64,000 nt of DNA, taken from assembly GCA_009838645.1 (NCBI GenBank), contig VXRC01000039.1:20676-84675 (forward strand). The letters are read 5' to 3'. The notes under the pieces are model-generated. The model did no database searches, was not told where the DNA came from, and was given only the letters and a program-made list of their open reading frames with translations. Every line of letters begins with the position of its first letter. Position 1 is the first letter of the stretch. The stretch comes from Gemmatimonadota bacterium. GTDB taxonomy: Bacteria > JAAXHH01. The translations under genes and the position numbers were made by a program. Below are positions 33,680 through 43,060 of this stretch, piece by piece.

Positions 33680-34816
33680 CTTGAGGATGTTCCGCGAGAT
33701 GACGATCTTCTGGGCTTCGGAGGTGCCTTCGTAGAGGGTGGTGATCCGTGCGTCGCGGTAGAAGCGTTCCACGTCGAAGTCGCGGATGTACCCGTAGCCG
33801 CCATGAATCTGAATGGCCTCGTTCGTGATCCGAATCGAGGCCTCGGACGCGTACAGCTTGGCCATGGACGACGCCGTGATGTAGTCCTGCCCGGCGTCCT
33901 TGAGCCACGCGGCCCGGTAGGTCAGCAGGCGCGCCGCCTCGAGTTCGGTCGCCATTTCCGCCAGCTTGAAGGCGATCGCCTGGAACTCGGCGATGGGCTT
34001 GCCGAACTGGGTCCGTTCCTTTGCGTACCGCACGGAAGCGTCGTAGGCTCCCTGCGCGATGCCCAGGGCCTGGGCCGCGATGCCGATGCGGCCGCCGTTT
34101 AGTATGGACAGCGCGATGTTCAGCCCCCGGCCTTCCTCGCCCAACAGATTAGTCTGCGGCACGCGGCAATCCTCGAATAGAAGCTCGCTGGTATCCGAAC
34201 CCCGGATGCCGAGTTTCTGCTCCTGGCGGCCGACGGTGAAACCGGGGATTCCTTTCTCCACGAGGACCATGCTGAGGCCGAGATGGCCCGTGCCGGGTGC
34301 GGTGGTCACCAGCACGAGGAGGTAGTCGGCGAAACCGCCGTTGGTCACGAAGTGCTTCTTGCCGTTGATGACGTATTCCGTGCCGTCCTTCAGCGCCGAC
34401 GTGACCGTCGAGCCGACGTCCGTCCCGGCGCCGGGCTCGGTCAGCGCGAGGCAGGCCTGGGCCTCGCCGCGCCCCAGGGGAGGCAGATACGCCTTCTTCT
34501 GGTTTTCGGTGCCGAAGGCGAAAACGCCGTCGGCGAAAAGGGAGTTGTTCACCGAGACGCATACCCCGGTCGACGCGCATACCCGCGAGAACTCCTCCAC
34601 GGCCAGCACGTAACTGAGCGTATCCAAGCCCGCGCCGCCGTACGCTTCGGGAACCATCATGGCCATGAAACCCATCTTGCCGAGTTCCCGGATCGTATCG
34701 TAATGCACGGCTTCGCGCTCGTCGATTTCCCGGGCGTGGGGCTTCAGTTTCTCCTCGGCGATCCGGCGGGCGGTGTCCCGCATCATGGCCTGGTCGCCGC
34801 TCAAGGCGAATTCCAT
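33659..34816 (-). CDS. Acyl-CoA dehydrogenase
   Basis: A 385-residue flavoenzyme of the short/medium-chain acyl-CoA dehydrogenase family. It has the N-terminal helical domain, the beta domain with LALTEPGAGTDVG and KHFVTNGGFADY, and a C-terminal helical domain with IHGGYGYIRDFDVERFYRDA and the catalytic Glu in TTLYEGTSEAQ. It desaturates acyl-CoA at the alpha-beta position, passing electrons to ETF. It follows an M20 peptidase by 13 bases and is probably co-transcribed with it. Substrate chain length is not resolved (butyryl- or isovaleryl-type). Confidence 0.93.
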   Translation of the reverse strand: MEFALSGDQAMMRDTARRIAEEKLKPHAREIDEREAVHYDTIRELGKMGFMAMMVPEAYGGAGLDTLSYVLAVEEFSRVCASTGVCVSVNNSLFADGVFAFGTENQKKAYLPPLGRGEAQACLALTEPGAGTDVGSTVTSALKDGTEYVINGKKHFVTNGGFADYLLVLVTTAPGTGHLGLSMVLVEKGIPGFTVGRQEQKLGIRGSDTSELLFEDCRVPQTNLLGEEGRGLNIALSILNGGRIGIAAQALGIAQGAYDASVRYAKERTQFGKPIAEFQAIAFKLAEMATELEAARLLTYRAAWLKDAGQDYITASSMAKLYASEASIRITNEAIQIHGGYGYIRDFDVERFYRDARITTLYEGTSEAQKIVISRNILKSDGAGS

Positions 34817-34829
34817 CGGTTCCCCCTCT

Positions 34830-36104
34830 TCAGTTCACGCCGAGCAACCGGGCCGCGGTGACCGCCATGACCTCGCAGCTCCGGACTAGATGCTCGATCT
34901 CACAGTACTCATCGGGCTGGTGGGCGAGATGGAGCAGTCCGGGGCCGTAGGCGATGCACTGCTTCACCCTTCCCGTGTTGTGGACGTGCTTGTGGTCGTA
35001 GGTGCCGGGGCTGGCCACGTGTTCCGCGGGAACGCCGGTCAGGTCCTCGATCGTGCGGGAAGCCGTACCGACCAGCTCGGCGTCCGGGTCGGTCTCGACC
35101 GGGCGAACGACCATCAGGTCGGTGAGCTCCGCTTTGAAGTCCCGGTCTTCCGCGGTCAGATGGGCGATCAGCGTCTCGATTTCTTTTTTTACGTCGTCGA
35201 AGGATTCCTCAATCAGAAAACGCCGGTCGAAGATGGCGGAGCACCGGTCGGCCACACAGGGCGAGCCCACGCTTCCGTCCGTCTGCCCGCCGGTTATGCC
35301 GTTCACGTTGATCGTGGCCCGGCGCGCTTCCGGCGGGTCCACGGGCATTTCCGTTTTGCGGGCGCGAAGGGCCGGCGCGAGGTCCGACGAGACCCGGCTC
35401 AGGAAACGCTCCATCTTGTTGATGGCGCTGACGCCCAGAAAGGGCATGCTGCCGTGGGCGGTCCGGCCGATGGTGTCGACCCGGAACCAGTAGACTCCTC
35501 GGTGACCCAGGCAGATGCGTCCCGGTCCGAAGGGTTCCGGTATGATCACGTACGAGGTCCGTTCGGGGGAAATGAGTCCCTCGCGGGCAAGGTAGTCCAT
35601 GCCGGCGAACCCGCCGGTCTCCTCGTCGACCGTCGCGCTGAATTCGAGACTGCCGCGCAACGAGACGCCCGCCTCCCGCACCGCGGCCGCCGCGAAGAGC
35701 GCCGCGGCGATGCCGCCCTTCATGTCGCACGCGCCGCGGCCGTATATCCTGCCGTCCTTCACTTCCCCGCCGAAGGGATCGACCGTCCAGTGCTCGCCCG
35801 GCGGAACCACGTCGGTGTGGCCGTTGAAATGCAGCGTGGGCATCGGCGAACGGCCGGAAAGCCTGCCCACCACGTTGACCCGGGGGTGTTCTTCGGAATG
35901 GTCCGGATGACCGGCGGCGGTCACGTACCGGGTTTCGAAACCCAGCGCGCGCAACCGGTCGCCCACGAGCCGGGCGCAGTCCGGGTATCCGTCACCCGGC
36001 GGATTCACGGAGGGTATCTGGATCAACGCCCTTAAAAAACCGATCATGTCGTCGCGGAGGACGCGTACCTGTTCCACGATGCGCTGTTCGAGCGGGGTTA
36101 TCAT
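34830..36104 (-). CDS. M20 family deacylase (ArgE/DapE-like)
   Basis: A 424-residue zinc-dependent amidohydrolase. The start at 36104 matches the family N-terminus (RVLRDDMIGFLRALIQIPSVNPPG). Motifs are FNGHTDVVPPG (first zinc His/Asp), YGRGACDMKGGIAA, ATVDEETGGFAG (catalytic and bridging Glu pair), a dimerisation lid around RTAHGSMPFLGVSAINKM, and a late DHKHVHNTGRVKQCIAYGPG. It likely removes an acyl group from an amino acid, as in acetylornithine deacetylase or succinyl-diaminopimelate desuccinylase. No other arginine or lysine pathway gene is adjacent, so a catabolic N-acyl amino acid role is as likely. The ribosome site is weak. Confidence 0.85.
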   Translation of the reverse strand: MITPLEQRIVEQVRVLRDDMIGFLRALIQIPSVNPPGDGYPDCARLVGDRLRALGFETRYVTAAGHPDHSEEHPRVNVVGRLSGRSPMPTLHFNGHTDVVPPGEHWTVDPFGGEVKDGRIYGRGACDMKGGIAAALFAAAAVREAGVSLRGSLEFSATVDEETGGFAGMDYLAREGLISPERTSYVIIPEPFGPGRICLGHRGVYWFRVDTIGRTAHGSMPFLGVSAINKMERFLSRVSSDLAPALRARKTEMPVDPPEARRATINVNGITGGQTDGSVGSPCVADRCSAIFDRRFLIEESFDDVKKEIETLIAHLTAEDRDFKAELTDLMVVRPVETDPDAELVGTASRTIEDLTGVPAEHVASPGTYDHKHVHNTGRVKQCIAYGPGLLHLAHQPDEYCEIEHLVRSCEVMAVTAARLLGVN

Positions 36105-36139
36105 GGGCTTGCAGGGGAGGCCGGGTTCCGGGCGCCGGG

Positions 36140-37135
36140 TCAGCCGGCGTCCTCCATCTCGTCGTAGAATCTGGCCATGCTGCCCCGTTCCTTCGCCGCG
36201 TTGAACCGCATGCCCGACCGGGGATGCTGGTTCATGAGGCCCGTGATCATGTAGGGAATGTCGAACCCCCACATCAGTTCGTGCCGCATCGGCTCGACGT
36301 GGTACTGTATGCAGTCCAGCAGCGGACGCAGGCGGAACTTCGGGTTGTGCAGGAATCCGACGATCAGTTCCATGGGGCAGTTGCCGGCGCCGCGGCCGAG
36401 ACCGCCGAGGCTGGCGTCCAGGTAGTTCGCCCCGCGGATCAGCGCCTGAATCGTGTTGGCGAAGGCCAGTTGCTGGTTGTTGTGGGCGTGGATGCCCACC
36501 TCTTTGTCGGTAGACTGCAGGGCGTTCAGGAACTTGTCCACGAGCGCTTCGATCTGTTCGCTGTAAAGGGCGCCGAAGCTGTCCACCACATAGATGGCGT
36601 CCACCGGCGACTCGACGAGCATGGAGAGCGCCTCGTCCATTTCGCTTTCCGGAACCGTCGACGCCGCCATGAGGTTCAACGTGGTCTCGTAGCCCTTCTC
36701 GTGGGCGTCCTGGATCATGTCCAGCGCCAGCGGAATCTGGTGGATGTAGGTGGCGATCCGGATCATGTCCAGCACGCTTTCCGCGGCCGGCAGGATATCG
36801 GTCTTGTAGTCCGACTTCTCCGCGTCGGCCATCGCCGCCAGCTTGACGGGCGAGTCATTGTCGCCCACGACGCCGCGGATATCCTCTTCGGCACTGAACT
36901 TCCAGGGTCCGTGTTCATCGGGGGAGAAGATCTGTCGCGAGTTGATGTACCCGATTTCCATGTAGTCGATCCCGCCGGCGACGCAGGCCTGGTAGACCGC
37001 CTTGACGGTATCCGCGTCGAAACGGTGGTCGTTCATCAGGCCGCCGTCCCGTATGGTGCAATCGATGAGCTTGATCTCCGGCCGGTAGGTCAGCCACTTA
37101 CGCGTGGGTGCTTCGTTGAGTGCCGATTGGTCCAT
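36140..37135 (-). CDS. DRE-TIM aldolase (HMGL-like, hydroxy-oxovalerate aldolase type)
   Basis: A 331-residue DRE-TIM metallolyase superfamily member. The signature LIDCTIRDGGLMNDHRF provides the Asp-Arg pair, HAHNNQQLAFAN the metal His residues, and DASLGGLGRGAGNCPMEL the Gly-rich closing motif. This combination resembles 4-hydroxy-2-oxovalerate aldolases. The start at 37135 follows AGGATC; a GTG at 37147 with AGGAG four bases upstream is an alternative. It is 35 bases upstream of the M20 gene. The acetaldehyde dehydrogenase that normally accompanies the aromatic-degradation aldolase is missing, so the substrate may be another keto acid. Confidence 0.8.
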   Translation of the reverse strand: MDQSALNEAPTRKWLTYRPEIKLIDCTIRDGGLMNDHRFDADTVKAVYQACVAGGIDYMEIGYINSRQIFSPDEHGPWKFSAEEDIRGVVGDNDSPVKLAAMADAEKSDYKTDILPAAESVLDMIRIATYIHQIPLALDMIQDAHEKGYETTLNLMAASTVPESEMDEALSMLVESPVDAIYVVDSFGALYSEQIEALVDKFLNALQSTDKEVGIHAHNNQQLAFANTIQALIRGANYLDASLGGLGRGAGNCPMELIVGFLHNPKFRLRPLLDCIQYHVEPMRHELMWGFDIPYMITGLMNQHPRSGMRFNAAKERGSMARFYDEMEDAG

Positions 37136-37310
37136 GATCCTGTTCACTTCACTCCTGTTTACCGGTGAATCCGCCTGGTTTGCCTTGACGGCCGGGAATA
37201 ACGGGGCCGTTCCGCGACAGAACATATACGACACCCGCACGCGGGACAAGGTATTTCAAGCGGCGCGCGGAAGTCAGGCGCATCGGTTCGACGTATCCGG
37301 CTGAATGCCC

Positions 37311-37338
37311 TTGACTAATACGCCTTCCCGCTTATCAT
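37311..37338 (+). promoter_or_regulatory. Promoter for map
   Basis: TTGACT (37311-37316), 16-base spacer, TATCAT (37333-37338) on the plus strand, giving a start near 37345 and a leader of about 75 bases. Confidence 0.68.
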
Positions 37339-37418
37339 GCAAGTTGCGTTGCGGGCCGTGCCGGTCAGGTGCGCAACCGGACGCGCGGGGCATTAGACGA
37401 TTGCGGGCAGGACTTCGC

Positions 37419-38231
37419 ATGGCAAGGGCTATGGGTATCATTCTCAAGACCGAAAAGCAGATCGAGACCATCCGCCGCAGCGGCCAGGCCGCGACCGCGA
37501 CGCTGCAGCGCATGGGCGAAGCCGTCAGGCCGGGCGTCGCGACCTCAGAACTGGACCGGATCGCCCGCAAAATGATCCGGGACTACGGAGGCACCTCCTC
37601 TTTCCTCGGGTACCGGCCCAGCTACCATCCGCCCTTTCCCGCCACCATCTGCGCGTCCATCAACGATGAGATCGTGCACGGCATCCCCAGTCCGCGACGC
37701 AAAGTCGAGGAGGGGGACATCCTCAGCCTCGATTTCGCCATGATCATCGACGGATACCACGGCGATACGGCCTTCACCTTCCCCGTCGGCCGAATTTCAC
37801 CGGAAGCGCGGCGGTTGCTGGACGTCACGCGGGCATCGGTGTTCAAGGGGATCGAGGAAGCGAAGCCGGGGAACCGCATCGGCGATATCGGGCACGCCGT
37901 GCAGCAATACGCGGAATCTCACGGATACTCGGTGGTGCGGGACCTGTGCGGCCACGGGATCGGCCGCAGTCTCTGGGAGGAACCGCAGGTCCCCAATCAC
38001 GGCAGGCCGCAACGCGGCATCCGGCTCAAACCGGGCATGGTCATCGCCATCGAACCCATGGTGTGCGCGGGCGCGCACCGGATCCGGGTCCTCGACGACG
38101 AATGGACGACCTCCACCGCCGACGGACGGCTGTCCGCCCATTTCGAACACACGGTAGCGATCCTGTCCGACGGTCCCGAGATCCTGACGGAGAACACCGA
38201 CCTCTGGGGTTCGAACGGCCTGCCGGGATGA
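37419..38231 (+). CDS. map: Methionine aminopeptidase, type I
   Basis: A 270-residue dimetal aminopeptidase that removes the initiator Met. The start at 37419 has GGCAGGAC six bases upstream; ATG 37431 (MGIILKTEKQ) is an alternative closer to the family N-terminus. Metal ligands are seen in LSLDFAMIIDGYHGDTAFTF (two Asp), CGHGIGRSLWEEP (His), AIEPMV (Glu) and HFEHTVAI (Glu). CASINDEIVHGIP contains the active-site His. A canonical essential gene, here alone on the plus strand rather than in a ribosomal protein operon. Confidence 0.95.
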   Translation: MARAMGIILKTEKQIETIRRSGQAATATLQRMGEAVRPGVATSELDRIARKMIRDYGGTSSFLGYRPSYHPPFPATICASINDEIVHGIPSPRRKVEEGDILSLDFAMIIDGYHGDTAFTFPVGRISPEARRLLDVTRASVFKGIEEAKPGNRIGDIGHAVQQYAESHGYSVVRDLCGHGIGRSLWEEPQVPNHGRPQRGIRLKPGMVIAIEPMVCAGAHRIRVLDDEWTTSTADGRLSAHFEHTVAILSDGPEILTENTDLWGSNGLPG

Positions 38232-38302
38232 CGTGATTCGGCTGGTACGGTCGGTCCGGTCGGCCCGGTTCTACTTTTCGGGCCTCCCCGGCTGTGCAGG
38301 TA

Positions 38303-41300
38303 TCATCGCAGATCCTTCAACACCGTGTATCGCCGCGCTTCTTCTCGCGATCCGGCCAAGACCAGGTAAGCGGTATCCTCGCTGACTCCGCGGGCGGCCA
38401 CCTCGTGACCCCGCATGAGCTTCAGGTGGCCTCCGTCGGCGCCCCAACTGTCCATCCGGACGCCGCTCCCCGGCGAAACGAGTACGAATGTCCGCCCGGT
38501 GCGCGGGTTGGCGGCGGCGGCCCAGTGTCCGCCATCCTGTTCGACATACCACGGGCGCCGCTTCCGCTCGCCGTCCGCCGAGAACAGAACGGTGTCGGCC
38601 ATCTCGCCGTCGGGCTTCAGGAACAGATGCCATCCGCCCCTCAGCCGCCGGTGCGCGGCGCTCTCGTTCAGCAGCCTCCATACCAGTTTGATTACCGGAC
38701 CGCCCCCCAGGGTCAGAGTATCGAGTTCCAGGGTCAGGCCGCGGGACGCCTCATTGGACAACGCCACCCGCTGGCGCAGGCCCGTCCATTCGAGACCCCG
38801 GGCGCGATAGGAGACCGGCTCCGCGGCGAACGTCTCGTCCTCGAGAGACGCCGTCCAGGACATGCGGTCCGATACGATCTCGGGCTGCAGCCCGCCATAC
38901 CAGGGGTAGCTCCATCCGAAGGCTTCGGGTTGGGGAAAGGCGGTAGCAAGGTGGTTGCATTCGCCGCCGGCATCCCGGATGGCGCTCACGGATCCGAGGA
39001 AGGAGGGAGCCACGTCGATTTCGAGCCGCTGGTTTCGAATGGTATACACCCTGTGACCCCCGGATTCGACCTCATCGACTTCCACGGCCGATCCGTCCGT
39101 CATCCGGACGAGGGGCAGCTCGACCTCCGCGCCGCGCTCCCCGCTGTCCAGCACCATGCGGCCGGTGTAGACGCCGGGCGGCCGCGACGTGGAAAGGCGC
39201 ACCGAACCATCGAAGGGTTGCCGCCAGTCGATCTCGGAGAACGAAACCCACGGCGGGTCGCACCGCCACCCGTCGGGCATGACGAAGGAAACGGTCCCGC
39301 TGGCCTTACGGGACTTCCACTGCGCAATCCGGAAACGGAGGTCGGTCTCGTCTCCGCTTACCACGGCTACGGGCGGATCGGTCGTCGCCTCGAATTCGTC
39401 CAGGATCCGCGGGGCGGACTCGCCTTCTCCGACCGGTTCCCCCCGGATACGCCGCCACAGCCGGCGCACGCCTTGCCAGCCGCCGTCCCCGACGCGCAGT
39501 CTCAGGGCGCCGAAGGAGACGCGGGACTGGGGCGCGCAGGTCGTCTCCACGCTCACCGACTGGAATTCAAAACCGTTCCATTCGACCTCGTCCAGGCCGT
39601 CGGGCCACAGAACCCCCATCGTTCCGTGGGGCATTTCGTAAGCGCCCCACGATTCCGCGTAGCTGTCGCCCATCTTGAAATCGTAATCGTCCGGCGCGGA
39701 CCGATCGCTGCAACGGGCCTTGAGGATTCCTTCCCGAAGCGGCAGCGTCAGCGCCGCCTGATCCGCGCCACCGTTCGTGACGAACTGGTAGAGGTGGGAG
39801 GTGCGGGGGTCGAAGCCGGTATTCTCCAGCGTGTGCTCCACGGTGATGACCGGCCCGGCGTTCAACCGGATGATCCGGCTGAAGACGAGGCCGGGGGCCC
39901 TTCGGGGTGCATAGGTTGCCGTGAGGACCACGCCGTTCCCATCCCCTTCGGCTTTCAGCTTGAAGTCCGACTCGCTGTATTCGCTGGGCCACTTCGGCGG
40001 TATGGGACGCCCGCCTTCCGTTCCCAGATGCCTCCCAGTGGCCCGGTCGCTGATCTTCAGTTGGCCGCCCTCGGCCTCCAGGTTTGCCCGGAAGATCTCG
40101 TTCTCGAACCGTATCGCGCCGTCCTGGTGGTACAACATTCCGCCCGGCGCCAAAGCGAAGACGGCGTGTTTCGCATCCGCCAGGTCGACCGGTCCGCCCT
40201 CCCGTTCCAGTCGGCCCGACAGGGTAAGTCCGAACACGCCCGGGCGGTCCGCCTCGAGGACGATTTCGAATCCTCCGTATCCCCGGGCGGGCACCGCGAC
40301 GGATCGTGCGGTCCGGTCCACCAAGAGGCCGTCCGATGCCGTGATGCGGACCTGCGCTTCGACGTCTTCGGCCAACTGGCTGTGCAGGTTTACGCGCACC
40401 GGACGCGGCGCGCCGGGAGCCAGGGTGATCTCCCCGGGATCGATGGAAACAGACATCTCGACCCGCGGCCGGATACCGGTGGCGAGGTCGATGAGAAGAT
40501 CGTCCCAACGTATGCTGGTGCGCACCCTCGGCGCAGTCTTTTTAACGTCCACGGTTTCGGCTTTGGCCGACACACTCACCGGCGCTTCCAGGGAGATATT
40601 CTCGCCGGGTCCCAGCGTCTTCCGGCAGTGGTAGTCGATGGACAGGTCGCCCGTCTCTTTCGCCGTTAACGCGACGGAGGCGGGAACGTCCTTCCGGTTC
40701 TCCAGTTTCCACCGAAGGACCGTCTGCCCGCCCCGCACCGGCTCGATGTCGTCCACCGTCGCCCAGGCGGACAAATCCGCCGTCTCCACCGCGGTCACGT
40801 GCCGGGCTTCGCGGTCCACCCGGACCGTCAGTCCCTCCCGGTCCCCGGCGGACCCGGCTTTATCGGATGGCGGCGTCCGTTCGGCAGATGCGGCTACATC
40901 CGCGCCAGACCCGGTACCGCCGACAGAGGCCGCCGTCCCCCCGGCCGTAAACCGGTAGGTAAAAACCCGCAGCCCTTCCCAGGTTTCGTCGTCGGGATAC
41001 TGGTCGATCCGCCGCTCCAGGGATTCGTACCAGTCGTGCCGGTCGAAGAAGTACCGCGTACAGGGCATCTCGAGGATGGCGGGCATGTAGTTGCGCATTA
41101 TCGGCCAGCCTCCGGCGTCCCAGAAGAAGCCCGTCCGCTTGTAAGGCGCCATCGCCTTCACGTTCCCCGACCAGGTATCGAGGTCGAGATGGTACTTCTT
41201 GTCTTCGATGGCCTTCTCCACCGAGCGGACGAGCAGCCGCCGGCCGATGCTCCTGCCCTGGAAGCGCGGGGAGACGTTCAACAGCGCGAGGTAGAGGGCC

Positions 41301-41539
41301 TCGCCGTCGTCCTTGTCGTATACCAGGGAACAGTACCCGCCGATCTTCTCCCCTTCGGCCCAGACGAAGACCGCGGTGTATTCCTCCTTTTCGTGCCAGT
41401 CCCGGATGTCCCGCGCCGTCGTGGGCACGCCGCTGTTCCAGGTGCCGGGCCATTCGCCGTCGCTTTCGTTCCACATTTCGGCGATCGCGACGGCATCCCG
41501 CACGGGGTCGATCAACCTCAGATTGGCTTGTTCCGCCAT
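38303..41539 (-). CDS. GNAT acetyltransferase fused to a large beta-rich, glycosidase-like region
   Basis: A 1078-residue protein. GGAG six bases upstream fixes ATG 41539. Residues 1-190 are a GNAT domain: YLALLNVSPRFQGRSIGRRL holds the acetyl-CoA motif (QGRSIG), and KRTGFF is the usual end motif. A 40-residue Gly/Ala/Ser/Thr linker (about 200-240) joins it to about 840 residues of beta-sandwich-like sequence, including NPG-like DPGEITLAPGAPRPVRVNL and a C-terminal part (EIDVAPSFLGSVSAIRDAGGECNHLA, cited only in part: IDVAPSFLGSVSAIRDAG) that looks like a galactose-mutarotase or glycosidase-associated fold. No signal peptide. It lies 28 bases downstream of a sulfatase, so the two are likely co-expressed. 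I do not recognise a described family with this architecture; function unknown. Confidence 0.75.
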   Translation of the reverse strand: MAEQANLRLIDPVRDAVAIAEMWNESDGEWPGTWNSGVPTTARDIRDWHEKEEYTAVFVWAEGEKIGGYCSLVYDKDDGEALYLALLNVSPRFQGRSIGRRLLVRSVEKAIEDKKYHLDLDTWSGNVKAMAPYKRTGFFWDAGGWPIMRNYMPAILEMPCTRYFFDRHDWYESLERRIDQYPDDETWEGLRVFTYRFTAGGTAASVGGTGSGADVAASAERTPPSDKAGSAGDREGLTVRVDREARHVTAVETADLSAWATVDDIEPVRGGQTVLRWKLENRKDVPASVALTAKETGDLSIDYHCRKTLGPGENISLEAPVSVSAKAETVDVKKTAPRVRTSIRWDDLLIDLATGIRPRVEMSVSIDPGEITLAPGAPRPVRVNLHSQLAEDVEAQVRITASDGLLVDRTARSVAVPARGYGGFEIVLEADRPGVFGLTLSGRLEREGGPVDLADAKHAVFALAPGGMLYHQDGAIRFENEIFRANLEAEGGQLKISDRATGRHLGTEGGRPIPPKWPSEYSESDFKLKAEGDGNGVVLTATYAPRRAPGLVFSRIIRLNAGPVITVEHTLENTGFDPRTSHLYQFVTNGGADQAALTLPLREGILKARCSDRSAPDDYDFKMGDSYAESWGAYEMPHGTMGVLWPDGLDEVEWNGFEFQSVSVETTCAPQSRVSFGALRLRVGDGGWQGVRRLWRRIRGEPVGEGESAPRILDEFEATTDPPVAVVSGDETDLRFRIAQWKSRKASGTVSFVMPDGWRCDPPWVSFSEIDWRQPFDGSVRLSTSRPPGVYTGRMVLDSGERGAEVELPLVRMTDGSAVEVDEVESGGHRVYTIRNQRLEIDVAPSFLGSVSAIRDAGGECNHLATAFPQPEAFGWSYPWYGGLQPEIVSDRMSWTASLEDETFAAEPVSYRARGLEWTGLRQRVALSNEASRGLTLELDTLTLGGGPVIKLVWRLLNESAAHRRLRGGWHLFLKPDGEMADTVLFSADGERKRRPWYVEQDGGHWAAAANPRTGRTFVLVSPGSGVRMDSWGADGGHLKLMRGHEVAARGVSEDTAYLVLAGSREEARRYTVLKDLR

Positions 41540-41567
41540 CGTCAACTCCTCACTATCTACTTTCTAT

Positions 41568-43016
41568 CTACTCACCATCACAAGTTGTCCCGCCATGTTC
41601 CGGCCTACTGCGTCGATCAGGCGGGGAAACCACATGGTCGTGGGGGATCGCTCCGGCTTCGTTCACTTCATAGCCGAACTTCTCCAGGTAATGGCCGGCG
41701 GGAAGCAGTGCGTCGCCCCGCCGATCCATCTCTTTCTGTAACTGGCCGTCCAGCCGGCGCTGCAGGTCGGCGTGTTCCTCTCGGCCAGCCAGGTTTGACA
41801 GCTGGCAGGGATCCTCCCGGTTGTCGTACAGCAGCCAGGGCCCGTCGAGATTGCGTACATAGGTGTGTCCGGCGCTCCGGATGCCCCGCCAGGGCTGGCC
41901 CCGGTATTCCGAGAAGGGCGCGATGCTCATGATATAGGCGGCATCGTTGCCCGTAAAGGCCTCGCCCCGCACCGCCGGGGCGTGGTCCAGGCCCTCGCAG
42001 GTATCGGGGACGGGGATGCCCGCCAGGCCGAGGAGCGTCGGCATGATGTCCACCACGTTGAAGGGGGTGCCGATCCGGGGTCCCGCATGGGCCCGGTCCG
42101 ACTGGTCCCGGTCCGACTGGTCCGGGCAACGCATGACGAAGGGAACGCGGATGGACTCGTCCCAGGGGTGCTGCTTGCGCTGGCGGCCCTGGGACCCAAG
42201 CATGTCGCCGTGGTCCGAAGTATATACGAAAACTGTTTCGTCCATCAGTCCCTGTTCTTCGAGGACGCCGCCGAGCCGCGCCAACTGGTCGTCGAGGGCC
42301 GTGATATGTGCGTAATATCCCGCCAGGTCGGTCCGGGCAGGATCGGGACAGTTGGGACGCACCTCCACTTCCTCCGGCGGGTACATGTCGAGGTAGCGGC
42401 CGGGCACGGCGTCGTAGGGATTATGCGGCGGCCCCCACGACAGCACCAGCGCAAAGGGCCGGTCCTGCTTCCGATCCTGGCTCCGATCCCGTCTCCGGTC
42501 CCGTCCCCGGGTGCGCAGGTATTCGATGGCCAGGGAAGTCTGCGCCTCCGCATCGTACCCGTTCCAGTACAGCGGCGCTTCCGAATCCCGGTAGTACAGG
42601 GAGTGCATGTAGTCGTGGGTGCAGTTGCCCACGGCCCAGAAATCGAACCCCTGCCTGCGGGGTCCGGGCGGCGTGAATCCGCCCCGGGACGGACCGTCGA
42701 GATGCCATTTCCCGATGTAGGCCGTGTCGTAGCCCGCCGCGCGCAGGACCGTGCCCAGGGTCGGTCGGTCCGTCGGAAGCCGCACGTCGTTCATGAACAT
42801 GCCGGTCGTCAACGGATACTGTCCGGTCAGAAAAGCCGCCCGCCAGGGCGTGCAGACCGGGATGTTGGCGACCGCCAGGTCGAAGACGACGCCCTCGTCG
42901 GCCATGCGGTCCATGAACGGCGTCCGCACCTGGCAGCTGCCGCCGAAGCCGGTGCTGCACCATCGGTGCTGATCGCTAAACACGAAAACGATATTCCTGG
43001 CACGGTGCTTGGACAT
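41568..43016 (-). CDS. Sulfatase with variant active-site motif
   Basis: A 482-residue sulfatase. The active-site signature is CTPWR at 55-59 followed by LTGQYP; Cys55 and Arg59 are conserved but the usual Ser is Trp. Metal ligands are in VFSDQH and VYTSDHGDMLGSQ. IGKWHLDG and DDQLARLGGVLEE are typical of the family. Two basic/acidic repeat runs (RDRRRDRSQDRKQDR near 170 and DQSDRDQSDR near 290) come from short tandem DNA repeats at 42465-42510 and 42095-42125. GGAGG nine bases before the ATG. No signal peptide is visible. Probably acts on a sulfated saccharide, co-transcribed with the GNAT fusion. Confidence 0.86.
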   Translation of the reverse strand: MSKHRARNIVFVFSDQHRWCSTGFGGSCQVRTPFMDRMADEGVVFDLAVANIPVCTPWRAAFLTGQYPLTTGMFMNDVRLPTDRPTLGTVLRAAGYDTAYIGKWHLDGPSRGGFTPPGPRRQGFDFWAVGNCTHDYMHSLYYRDSEAPLYWNGYDAEAQTSLAIEYLRTRGRDRRRDRSQDRKQDRPFALVLSWGPPHNPYDAVPGRYLDMYPPEEVEVRPNCPDPARTDLAGYYAHITALDDQLARLGGVLEEQGLMDETVFVYTSDHGDMLGSQGRQRKQHPWDESIRVPFVMRCPDQSDRDQSDRAHAGPRIGTPFNVVDIMPTLLGLAGIPVPDTCEGLDHAPAVRGEAFTGNDAAYIMSIAPFSEYRGQPWRGIRSAGHTYVRNLDGPWLLYDNREDPCQLSNLAGREEHADLQRRLDGQLQKEMDRRGDALLPAGHYLEKFGYEVNEAGAIPHDHVVSPPDRRSRPEHGGTTCDGE

Positions 43017-43060
43017 GGATCGCTACCTCCGTGTTACGCGGTTACGCTACCCGGCCGCCG

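Noticed and set aside
38294..40669. A 791-codon open frame on the plus strand opposite the GNAT fusion
   Set aside because: Shadow of the minus-strand gene; no recognisable domain, no ribosome site, and it reads with the wrong codon-position GC pattern.
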